Assembly (NCBI RefSeq): GCF_964355755.1
Contig: NC_092672.1
Coordinates: 11,092,501 to 11,156,500 of the forward strand
Reading direction: 5' to 3'
DNA: 64,000 nucleotides
Source: Antedon mediterranea
Lineage: Eukaryota; Echinodermata; Crinoidea; Comatulida; Antedonidae
The translations under genes and the position numbers were made by a program. How positions within the stretch are numbered: the first letter of the stretch is position 1; each line of letters starts with the position of its first letter. Of this stretch, positions 50,386-60,242 are shown piece after piece. The notes under the pieces were generated by a model that was not told the DNA's origin, searched no databases, and saw nothing but the letters and a program-made list of their open reading frames with translations.

Positions 50386-51657
50386 AATAAAAAGCGTCCA
50401 ACAATAGATAAACCACTCACAGTTCGAATGCCATCAATCATAAACGTCAGACCAACAAGAAACCAAAGTATCCGCAGATCTATGATTGGAAAACATGAAA
50501 AGAATTCTAAGCCGCCAACAACCCAATATCATAATGCTACTATTATTACTACTACTCCAAACTCACCTAAACGAAATCGAACCCTTGAGGCTTTAATTGA
50601 AATAGGAGCATTGCCAAAAGAACTAGTTGGTGCTGAAAAGGACAAAAAGCAACGTCCTGAGATCACGCCTGTAGAAAAGGAACTCCTGTCCAACGTCTTT
50701 CTTGAGAAATGGCCAAACGCATTTGACAATCTCGGCTTAGATTTTGACTCTCAAGAAGAGATAAACTTGACACCGTCGACAAAATTTGGGCCAGATACGG
50801 ATTTGAAGCAAATGACAATCATACCAGAAATATTATCTGACGAAAAAGACACGTCGTCATCGCAGAGTTGTACTGAATTGACAATTGAGAATTCGGGAAC
50901 AGAAAGTGCAACAGATCTGAAAGGAAACCGATATGATAAACGCAGAAAAAATGTTAAATTTGCCAGACGATCTATGTCGAATGACTCCGGGTTTAGTGAT
51001 AACATTCGCTTACATGATTTTCGTTCAACACTTGTAAACCCAATTAAAGAAGAATTTCCAGCCTCTATACCGATAACGGCAGAAGACATACATGCGGTTT
51101 ATTCAGACGACTCTCCAGATGGTCTCGGTATACTCTCTTCCATACGTGATCGCGCCTTCAGACGGGGAAGCAAACGTAAACGTCTCCAGGATACCACAGC
51201 TATGCGTCATGGTGAATACTCAGAAAAAAACTCGGACGCCGATCAATCATCCAGTGAAACCGGAGGTAATGAAACCGCATCTGACGATCAAAATCCAAAA
51301 AAGCTGTTGGTGCCTTCTATTAGTGACACACTTACCTACGAAAATGAAATGACACACTCCGGTTCCAGTAATAGACACCACAACAGCTACTTTCGTAGAA
51401 CAAAACCACGTGACCATTATTGGCAACAACGGCACCAGAAGGCTTGCGACGTATCCACACAAACATCTTACGTACCGATAGCCGCGTCTCCAATAAGCTG
51501 GGTTTATGAAGACAATGCGACAGTATTACGGCCGAGATCCGAATTTGAACTTGACTTCCTAGGACGTATTTATTTAGCCGAGAGTCTTTTTGATGATAGC
51601 AGTGTAACGTTGGTAGCTAAGAATAAAGATTCTTGTCCGAACTTTAAAAACGTATGA
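50386..51657 (+). CDS. Mucin-like membrane protein, exon 4 (cytoplasmic tail)
   Basis: The last coding exon, acceptor TTTTTCATTTTTCAG, phase 0, 423 codons then TGA. The tail starts basic (NKKRPTIDKPLTVRMPS) and is followed by acidic and Ser-rich stretches, a basic patch (RRGSKRKRL) and a conserved-looking end: CDVSTQTSYVPIAASPISWV, then EFELDFLGRIYLAESLFDDS. T-S-Y-V-P-I (51463-51480, Tyr at residue 710) matches the TxYxxI/V pattern of immunoreceptor switch motifs, but a single copy can arise by chance. I see no catalytic domain, and most of the tail looks disordered. No family is recognised. A candidate polyadenylation signal AATAAA lies at 51877. Its codon use and long open length make it the most secure exon of this gene. 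Confidence 0.87.
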   Translation, partial: NKKRPTIDKPLTVRMPSIINVRPTRNQSIRRSMIGKHEKNSKPPTTQYHNATIITTTPNSPKRNRTLEALIEIGALPKELVGAEKDKKQRPEITPVEKELLSNVFLEKWPNAFDNLGLDFDSQEEINLTPSTKFGPDTDLKQMTIIPEILSDEKDTSSSQSCTELTIENSGTESATDLKGNRYDKRRKNVKFARRSMSNDSGFSDNIRLHDFRSTLVNPIKEEFPASIPITAEDIHAVYSDDSPDGLGILSSIRDRAFRRGSKRKRLQDTTAMRHGEYSEKNSDADQSSSETGGNETASDDQNPKKLLVPSISDTLTYENEMTHSGSSNRHHNSYFRRTKPRDHYWQQRHQKACDVSTQTSYVPIAASPISWVYEDNATVLRPRSEFELDFLGRIYLAESLFDDSSVTLVAKNKDSCPNFKNV

Positions 51658-53325
51658 TAGATTGCTCAACTGTACAGTTGGTTGCGTTGGCTAATTGCGA
51701 TGTTCTGAGTAAAATTATTTATTTAAAAGTATTGCTTGATGATAAAAAAACAAACAACGTTCTATATTATTAATTGGAAAAACATCAATGATTTAGCCCG
51801 TTTTTTCTTCTTAATGATAAACGAATTTAATTTAAAAACAAATTTAAAATTACGTCCAAACAAAAATTATTAGACAAATAAATGTGTTTTAACAGTATTG
51901 CGTTGCAAACAGTTAGAAGTAGCAGTAACAGATCTGAAAAGAAACTGATATGATAAACGCAGAAAAAAGTTCATCATTGAATCAAACTTTATTCCACATG
52001 ATCGGAAAGTGCCTTTTTATTAACTACTGGAACTTGGAATAGTTTTACACTATGATTGTGGTGGCATGTGGTTGTTGTATAATAAAGAGGGTTTTTTGTC
52101 ACCACTGCACTTGTAATCACGGAAAGAGAGAACTCCTAATCAACTCAGCCATAATGCTACATGTGTATCTCCTCCGTTGTTGATTTAACTACAGGGAAGG
52201 CACTACACCCGTAAAACGTTCAGCTTCGTTTCCTCAGGAGGGAATAGTACACAGGTGTAGTAGTTTAGGCATTTAGTCCTACATCATCTACATCCATGCA
52301 GTCAAAATACCGGCGTCTAAGCTTAGTTCTCACGTGACGTAGACGCAGCACATTTGAGATATTAACCAATAACAAGCGACAGTTCTACATGATCCATTGG
52401 CGTCATGATTGGTCAGTCGCTCCGGTGTAACAACTGCGAGTTTGTTGCGGACACATAGTGTAAACGGGGTATGAGTGATGTGTAAAGCAGAGATGATATA
52501 ATGAAAATGAATTATGATAATGAAAAGAGTTCACATCAACTTATTAATAATGTCAGTTGTCCAAACTGTGCCTTCAGTTATACGGATGCATCCGATTCTC
52601 GGTACTGTAAATCTAGAGTTTCTACAGTATCAAAGGAATATTCCTTCACCTAACCTATACATGAGAGCACTGCATGTGATCAAATAAGATGCTGTCCAAT
52701 TTCTATTATAATCGTCAATTATTGTAATATGTAGATATACAGCACTGAGAATTGGATAAAGAAATGTTGAAATATTATGCACAACATTATAAACAGTGCA
52801 ATGCGTTTGAATGAAAATAAGCCTTGTCAATATTAGCGTATATAAAAGCCTCTGTCATTACGTTAAGAGCAACTTTTGAAAGTTTCTTCAATTATTTATA
52901 CATAATTTGTACTGGTTGATGTTAGTGTAAATGTAATTAATTTTAATTCGTTAAAAGCTAGGGGGGAATCGATGCATGAGTTTATGATGTGAATTTGCAA
53001 TCATAATTTCCAGTTGATCTGCCATGTAAAATAGAAGACGAATGGCATATTGATCCAAGATCCTATGGTTCTATTATCATCCGGTTCGGCCATCATGCCT
53101 TGCTCTACCTTTGTTCACACGTCACACTGTATGCATGATTAACAAACTGTTGACAACCCTCACACTTTTGCACAGGCTCCCGTCCGTCTTAACATTTTCT
53201 TATTCTAATTGCACAATTAGTATTTCTTATAATAATTATAACGACTGCCTTTATGTTTTTAATAACGATTGTGGTCCTCGTGATCTGTTGATTTTGCTTA
53301 CAAAATAATGTACACCCCTCCTTAA

Positions 53326-53460
53326 GGCCAATTTACACAGACGAGCGGTAACGGTACGAGTAAATCAAAAATATAGAACCGATGTTATTTCTTATGACCA
53401 TGACGGACTGCTGAGCGGAAATCCGCTCAGGATAGAAACAGATTCTACATCTGTTCAAAT
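53326..53460. mobile_element. MITE family F, partial copy
   Basis: Begins GGCCAATTTACACAGACGAG and CGGTAACGGTA like 46367, then jumps to the inner part (GTTATTTCTTATGACCAT, GAGCGGAAATCCGCTCAGGA). An internally deleted copy. Confidence 0.78.
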
Positions 53461-53735
53461 TTGGTTAAATTTAGGATCAAATTTAGTTATAATTTTATTT
53501 TCCTTTGCTTCTGTCCGTAATGTATTAAAGCGAACTTTTCTTTTAGAAAATTGATAGTTTTTATATGGTAATGGTACGAATTTCAAAATATTCGTTTACT
53601 TATTTGGGTGTGACGTGTCGGTGAATAAGTTTTAATGATCTAAGTTAGTTATCAAACTTGCCAACATTAACAAGCAAACAAAACAACAATAGTCCTATAG
53701 CGCGTCACGAAAAAGGCGTAAAACAGATATGCTAG

Positions 53736-53885
53736 TCTGGGTTCCAGACGGAGTTTTGACTTAATATTAGCAACAAGATAAATATGTTTGCACATATGGC
53801 GCTTCATACGTATACTACTTGAGCTTGTATTTTCAGACAAAACTCGAAATAAAAAAAAATTAATTGGGTCAAGTCTATATACATG
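53736..53885 (+). repeat. Repeat family C, copy 3
   Basis: TCTGGGTTCCAGACGGAGTT, CATATGGCGCTTCATACGTA and GGGTCAAGTCTA as at 43973. CATCCTCTGGCCGGATTCAA follows at 53937 and its variant CATCCTCTAGCCGGATTCGA at 54083, each a reverse B-box-like word, so the family may be SINE-derived. Confidence 0.75.
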
Positions 53886-54724
53886 CACGCATTTTTATGT
53901 AACTATCGACGTAAATATGTTCAACTTGCTTGAAACATCCTCTGGCCGGATTCAAACTCGAGCTGTTATAATCATACTACGTAGACAGTTCATAAAGAAA
54001 ACATAATATATAATTTCTGTTATTAAAATTGTTCACGTGGTATGATCGTAAGTTACGTAAAAAAACCGCAAAACAAAATAACATCCTCTAGCCGGATTCG
54101 ATCCAACGAACGATCATAAAACCTTGACAAAATAAACATTTCTATTTTCTTTTAGGTATCAGTGGTTTTTTTTTTATAACGTAACTTACCGTTGTAGATT
54201 ACGATCTAATACGATAGCATGTTTGTTATTTTGTTTATTTTTAAAATAAAAAAGTATTGATTTATAAATTATATAATTTTGCCTATGACTACACGATGTA
54301 TACAATTTACAATTGATATTTAAGGAGTATTAATTAATTGTTCTTTAATAATCTAATAAAAAAAACATTTAGGGTCAGAATTATTGGTAACAGCACATTG
54401 ATATTATAGTATGGTGATTTTTTTTACGTGAGCGTTAAACAAGTTTCAGACTGTTGTGTGCACGCAACTTACTCGCAATGCATACGCAACTTACTTAAGC
54501 CGAACCTCATTATTTTTGGTAATTTGTGCAATAAAATATAACTAGCTACTTCTTGTTATTGTTATTTTTGTTTCGTTCTCCATGCTGAATGTTCTTTTTA
54601 TTTTGCCTCTGTGAAAAAGAATTTTTTTTTTACTGTACCGCTTCTCGGGACGACGAGATAGTGACGACATAATAATGCAGAGAAAACGAAGATGTTAATA
54701 TTGTTACACTAGTTGTGATAACAA

Positions 54725-54912
54725 ATCCAAAGGCAAATTACTGAAAAAAATGACAATGCTGTGGGTATCAGTGGCTGGATCTTAATGGAGATACAAAAAT
54801 AAAAAGCGAAAAGCTAAATCAAAACGATAAAGTAAACAGCCAGAAAAGTTAACAGAGCTTTCGGGCAACACTAGCCCTTCATCAGTGCAAGTGAAGGAAT
54901 TTGGATAACGTC
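54725..54912 (-). mobile_element. Interspersed repeat family B, copy 2
   Basis: The reverse complement of 12144-12330 with few changes. On the minus strand it reads CACTGATGAAGGGC, TAGTGTT, GCCCGAAAGC (54857-54887), the best-preserved copy of the hammerhead-like string. Confidence 0.82.
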
Positions 54913-55445
54913 AAGTTGTGATAACATAAATGATAACGTTAATAACGTTGTATAAAGATTAATATAGATTTCTTGTGTATTCTGCTATATAATTTTTGTT
55001 TAAATAAATGAACAAGAAGATTGTGAATCTCTGATCTGTCATCGGCGCCTACGCATCAGACACATAATCTTTAAGCTGAAGCGTTCCCTCCATATTATAT
55101 GCAATCTTGATTAAGTAAACAATCTATACTTACTGTATACTAGGATATTATGTATCGTAAATCAATTAACGAAGAGATATTTTAAGACACATGAAATAAC
55201 AGATTAGAATTAACAATTTGCATGAGATTAATAACACAATTCATATAAGATGCTTTTGTTGATGACAGTGAACAAATTGTTGTCAAATCAGATTTGAAAA
55301 TAAAGTCTCCTTTGCATAATTGGTTATCCGTAACAAAGGTATGAATAACTCTTGTGATTTTCAAGTCTCTTTGTTCAACAGATCAGGTTCTAGTAATTCT
55401 TCATCTTCCTTTTTGTGTTGAACGTTTCTCTAACGCATTTCGTAA

Positions 55446-55543
55446 CTGATGTACCCAAATATGGTAGTGATACGACATCATTATGTCCATATATGGGCAC
55501 ATTACATGTCACATAAAGTTTGATAGTGTAGACAGTACTTTAC
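55446..55543. mobile_element. MITE family E, partial copy 4
   Basis: Right half of the element: ACCCAAATATGGTAGTGATA, GTCCATATATGGGCACAT, AGTTTGATAGTGTAGACAG. Confidence 0.72.
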
Positions 55544-55544
55544 A

Positions 55545-56125
55545 CGGGACATGTTTCTTGGTACGAGTTTCATGGGACATGTTTCTTAAACATGTTTATC
55601 TATACATGTTTCTTAAAACATGTTTATCTATACATGTTTCTTGATATGAGTTTCTTTGGACAAGTTTATCTATACATGTTTCTTGGTACGAGTTTCTTGC
55701 GACATGTTTCTTAAAACATGTTTATCTATACATGTTTCTTGGTACGAGTTTCATGGGACATGTTTCATGGGACATGTTTCTTAAACATGTTTATCTATAC
55801 ATGTTTCTTAAAACTTGTTTATCTATACATGTTTCTTGATATGAGTTTCTTTGGACAAGTTTATCTATACATGTTTCTTGGTACGAGTTTCTTGCGACAT
55901 GTTTCTTAAAACATGTTTATCTATACATGTTTCTTGGTATGAGTTTCTCTGGACATGTTTCTCTGGACATGTTTATCTATACATGTTTCTTGCGACATGT
56001 TTCTTAAAACATGTTTCTTAAAACATGTTTATATATACATGTTTCTGGGTATGAGTTTCTCTGGAAATGTTTATCTATACATGTTTCTTGGTACAAGTTT
56101 TACGGGACATTCAAACATGTTTCTC
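55545..56125. repeat. Minisatellite ACATGTTTCTTAAAACATGT
   Basis: Units of 22-28 bp mixing ACATGTTTATCTATACATGT, TTCTTGGTACGAGTTTC and TTCTTAAAACATG. ACATGT is palindromic, so neighbouring units can pair. The open frames at 55718-55909 and 55955-56200 are repeat read-through. Confidence 0.92.
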
Positions 56126-56280
56126 AATACATATTCACGATATAATATGTATTTTGATAAAATCTACTTGTGTTTGATACATGCTATTACTACTACATAA
56201 ATAATCATGATGCATGTAGTATTATTCATACAAAATTAATTATTTTGAATATCTGAATTCGAATAAACGTCTCTGATTTA

Positions 56281-56397
56281 AGGGAGGGGGGGGGGGGGAA
56301 ACGGGTAGAGAGAGAGCAGGGGGGTGGCGAGAGGGGGAGAGAAAGGGGGGGGGGTGGCGGGTGGCGAGAGAGAGAGAGGTGTGGGGGAGGGGGGTTG
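56281..56397. repeat. Purine-only G/GA tract
   Basis: About 115 bp almost entirely G and A on the plus strand: runs of 9-13 G alternate with (GA)n. Such tracts can form triplex or quadruplex DNA. The minus-strand frame across it is artefactual. Confidence 0.92.
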
Positions 56398-56400
56398 AAC

Positions 56401-58053
56401 TGGGTATCGTTTGTTCTAATAAATACGATAGGTAAATGATAGTACATTACGTACATATTCAATTTAGATTGGAATGAATATTTTTATTTTCATTTAATAT
56501 CGCATGGTTTTATCTAATATACGTTGTTTATTATTTTACTGTTTTACTTTTTTACCGATTAACAATACTGTATTATATAATGAAAAAATATCGAATATCT
56601 ACCATTATGTTATAGCATTAAACAATGATAATGATCATTTTTAAAAAGCAAACATTTTCAGCGATTAAACAGACAAATGCTTTATATAATTAGATTGCTA
56701 CAATTTGGCCAACAGCCTTACTAGTAATATAAATGAACTATTTTATTTAACATAATATTATTTAGTTAGCAAAATAGGGTGGGACGTTTAGGAATTAGGT
56801 TCCCCATGTATTTTAATTATAATACTAATAGTAAACCTTTTGAAGAAGAGCCTTAAAATGGCAATGTTTGGTAAATGCCAAAATGTATTAAAACATAAAC
56901 ATAACCATTTTACACAGTGCTTACATTAAATTAGACAACAAAGTATTTAACATGAGTGAAAGTTTGCTAGAAGATAGATATTTACTTCATTAATTCCAAG
57001 TAAAGTAAATAAATTATAAAGACAAAACAATTAAAAGCATCATTTATTTAAGTGTTTATTTATGTATGAGTTAAAAAAATTAACTTTAAAAAAAAGCAAA
57101 TTTTGTGTTGATGCAATGCAGCAAATTATGATGTACTAATAACTGGTACATACAATACAGCAATTTGTTTTGTGGCACTTTAAAGTTTTAAAAATGGTAA
57201 AATTTTCCAAATTAGTTTGCAACATAGTTTTTTACTTTTACTTTTTTTTCCGTATTTGGGGACCCCTTATGTGTAAGATAGCTGAACTACTTCCTAAATA
57301 TAACTAAACCTAACCCTCTAAATAATCTCTCTCACTATAAAGTAAAAAGATGTTGCTCATGGGATTCGAACCCCATACATCGACAAGTCCATAGTCTAAT
57401 CCATTCGATTAACCAGACGGCTCGACAGAAAGCGTTTGTATTAGTGGATTGTTGTTAGATCAATTCTTACGTCACACCATGGAGGTAGTCACACCTTATG
57501 GATATGACTAATGAATATTCATGTTTATTTTGTGACGTTTCATGATATTAAAAATTGCAGTCATCACTGAATATTTAATATTATTAGAGATGTCAGTGTA
57601 TAGAGGAGTTAACAACTGAAAAAAAACCAACTCAAAATATCTATAAATAGGAAGAAACTAAGCACCTAGTGATTAAAAAGAGATTTTTTATGAAACAGTC
57701 TGTAGAGTTCAATAACATGTTGAAATTTTAACTTGAATAAATTATTTATTTATCTACATCTATATTCTTTATGAGGCAACTGCATTTAACACTTGGAAAC
57801 ACTGCAAAACATTATGATGTAAACAATAAAAACGTTTAGACACCAGGAACAATCCATTTAAAAACAATCACCTTTAGTATGTTAATGTATTCGTACATAA
57901 TACATAATGCACACACAGTGTATAATTTAAGGGTAAACTATTACAGGTCTATAATCAGCGATATGATATTGTAAATCAAGTACTATATGCAATTTACTGT
58001 TAAGCGATCACAAATGGTTCCCTAAATAGAGAATCCAATGTTGTTTGACTTTT
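56401..58053. other. Intergenic between two genes
   Basis: AT-rich with no exon. Holds one tRNA-like piece (57353-57426). Enolase 3' UTR presumably occupies the right end of the stretch, read leftward from 58053. Confidence 0.45.
57353..57426 (-). mobile_element. tRNA-like pseudogene or SINE head
   Basis: On the minus strand: GCCGTCTGGTTAATCGAATG near the A-box place and a perfect B box GGTTCGAATCC (57362-57372) within a five-pair T stem (ATGGG/CCCAT). The seven bases after it (GAGCAAC) find no partner at the 5' end, so the acceptor stem cannot form. Not called as a working tRNA. Confidence 0.55.
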
Positions 58054-58120
58054 CTATTTCATAGGATGACGGAAAGATTTACCAGCGAATTTTGCCCGAG
58101 CACCAAGTTCCTCCTCAATT
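58054..58120 (-). CDS. eno: Enolase, last coding exon
   Basis: 67 bases, acceptor AAACTTCAG (minus strand). It completes the split Arg codon of the previous exon and codes IEEELGARAKFAGKSFRHPM then K and TAG. This is the usual enolase C-terminus (IEEELG-xA-FAG--FR-P), ending a few residues shorter than in vertebrates. Joined to the three exons upstream, the reading frame is continuous. Confidence 0.95.
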
Positions 58121-58656
58121 CTGAAGTTTCATAAAAAAAAAGAAAGGTTTCAAACCTTTTATAATATCTCCATGTAATATATTTTTTACTGTAATTTTAT
58201 TACATAACATTAGTATGGTTTGCATTGTTTTCTGGTCATTTTTGTAATTCCTTATGATAGTTAAAGTGAAAGGATATCAAAAATGTAAGCTTCATCATAA
58301 ACTTTTTGGCCATATAGATTAAGAAATATTACGAATATAGGTTCATGACATAGGTCATAGTTAATGAGATAAAAGCTACATATTGGTGCTTTCATCTCTG
58401 ACACCCACCCACTTCCTGCACTTCCTTCTAGCAGTGCACTCAATTTAAATTCTAAATATTATAGTATGTAAATTTTTACCATGTGTGAAAAATGTGAATC
58501 ATTTTGACAAATTATTGGAATAAAAATATCTATTTCGAACTTATCGGCCACATTAACAGAATACATTATATTATATATAATAAAAAACATTGAAAAATTG
58601 AGAAATTTGTCACATGAAATTATTTTATTCTCCCTAAAAACAATAAAAATGTCCTA

Positions 58657-58842
<186 letters not shown>

Positions 58843-59011
58843 TCAAATATAATTTGTGCCAAAATTTGAGAACTTATGTATAATTTGAAAATTCTAAAAC
58901 CATGAAATTATTTCATAGCATTCAAAATTCACTTTAAAAACTATGATATTTTGGGACAACCAAAGGGTTTCAGCTTTTGATACATTTTTTGGGGATTATA
59001 CAGCTTAAATC

Positions 59012-59169
59012 AAAAGGAAAATTACTGACAGTGGCTGAATCTCAATGGAGAAGCAAATAAAATAAGCTACTGTATCAAAACAACAAGGTAAAACAGCCAG
59101 AGAGAAATTGCAGAGCTTCCCGTATCACTAAACCCTTCCTCAGTGCAAGCGAAGAGTACTCGGATAAAG
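59012..59169 (-). mobile_element. Interspersed repeat family B, copy 3
   Basis: A more diverged copy of 54725-54912 in the same orientation: ATTACTGACAGTGGCTG, AAACAGCCAGAGAGAAATTG and GCAAGCGAAG. Its core reads CTGAGGAAGGG ... CGGGAAGC, so the hammerhead-like bases are lost. It lies in an enolase intron. Confidence 0.75.
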
Positions 59170-59499
59170 TATAGTTTACATTGATAATTTATCATCTCAG
59201 TGTTGTATCTGCACATAGGACCATATTTGTATAGTATTATAGAGAAATTCTTTGATGGCATCTCATTTGTATCATGGTATATGTGGTGCCTGTATCAAGG
59301 TTAGGTTATGGGTCCAAGATACAGGTGTCACATGGGATACACACGCTGCATCACTCAATTTGCTGATACTGGACAAATTTAGATACAGTATCAGGGAGAA
59401 TTAGATTCATTTATTTATTTATAACATCTTATATCACACCCCCACCCCTTCTAACTATATTTAAACTAATAGGGCCAAGATTAAATTATTTCTGTGATT

Positions 59500-59602
59500 T
59501 ATGTCTTTTTAAGTGTTTTGTTATTCCTAATAAGGAAGTAGCTCTGTTGTGTGCGTCACAAATGTTCAAAGGTGTAATTTCCAAATAAATTGATTGATTG
59601 AA
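59500..59602 (+). repeat. Possible LINE 3' tail
   Basis: Ends CCAAATAAATTGATTGATTG after GTGTGCGTCACAAATG, the pattern of a retroelement 3' end with a (TTGA)n tail. A similar tail, AATTGATTTTGATTGATTGA, lies at about 62853. Tentative. Confidence 0.4.
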
Positions 59603-59734
59603 GTCTTAAGGAGGACTTATGATTTTAATTATCACCTATAAACATGTTTACAGATGTAATAATCCCATGGGATATCATAGGAAATAGGGATAAGAACGTC
59701 TAGATCAATGTGATAATGTGATAAACAATCTTAC

Positions 59735-59936
59735 GCTTCAATAGATTCTGTAATTGAACCGATTTGGTTCACTTTAAGAAGTAGGCAGTTACAAGCTTTG
59801 GCAGACACAGCCGTTTTGATTCGTTTAGGGTTCGTGACCGTCAAGTCGTCGCCCACGACTTGTATATCAACACGTGCCATGAAGTTGCTCCATGCCTCCC
59901 AGTCATCTTGATCAAAAGCATCTTCTATTGACACAA
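59735..59936 (-). CDS. eno: Enolase, third-last coding exon
   Basis: 202 bases, minus strand, acceptor TCTTCTGATAG, donor GC|GTAAGA, phase 1 in and 2 out. Codes [34 protein letters not shown] and [20 protein letters not shown]. Visible active-site residues are Glu of SIED and Asp of GDDL (Mg2+ ligands, yeast E295 and D320) and Lys of [10 protein letters not shown] (catalytic base, yeast K345). The last segment matches the enolase signature pattern. SIEDAF replaces the near-universal SIEDPF. The frame extended leftward to a Met at 60024 is intron read-through. Confidence 0.97.
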
Positions 59937-60087
59937 CTATCAGAAGATAAAATAAAATCATTGCAAAATAAATACGAATTACAAAAAATGTTGTGACCAT
60001 CATGGAACTATTTATCATTGTCAAGTTAAGTTTTGTGGATTTACTTGATCTTGAAAATTTATTTATTTCTTTACACCTTATTTATAG

Positions 60088-60242
60088 AAGGTGACCCTAA
60101 ACAGCGTATAGTCCTTATCCGAGAAGACTCGTTCTACCACCAGAACCATGGAGCGAGTGAGGCTCAAATCCTTGCCGATGTTAATATGGGGAGGTATTAC
60201 GGTTCCACTGTCTTAACTGCTTGGCCTCTCAACCAAAATTGA
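60088..60242 (+). CDS. Unidentified terminal exon inside enolase intron
   Basis: A plus-strand frame preceded by a good acceptor (TTTACACCTTATTTATAG) in phase 1. It codes GDPKQRIVLIREDSFYHQNH, GASEAQILADVNMGRYYGST and VLTAWPLNQN then TGA. Codon use is richer in G and C than the surrounding DNA, and a polyadenylation signal AATAAA follows at 60306, as for a true last exon. I do not recognise the domain. It lies antisense within the enolase intron between 59937 and 62890. No upstream partner exon was found, so a nested gene, the last exon of a gene coming from the left, or a processed fragment are all possible. Confidence 0.45.

Larger units (their letters stand above)
51658..54724. other. 3' flank of membrane-protein gene
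   Basis: Probable 3' UTR to about 51900. 51907-51967 partly repeats coding words from the exon (GCAACAGATCTGAAA-like, GATATGATAAACGCAGAAAAAA), as if a short piece of 50920-50950 had been copied there. The rest is AT-rich with the fragments of families F and C listed separately. No further gene. Confidence 0.45.

Noticed and set aside
55718-56200. Two hydrophobic open frames resembling membrane peptides
   Set aside because: They are translations of the ACATGTTTCTT minisatellite; the apparent Phe/Leu/Tyr pattern is the repeat itself.
57353-57426. Functional tRNA gene on the minus strand
   Set aside because: The B box and T stem are good, but the acceptor stem cannot pair, so it is a pseudogene or SINE head.
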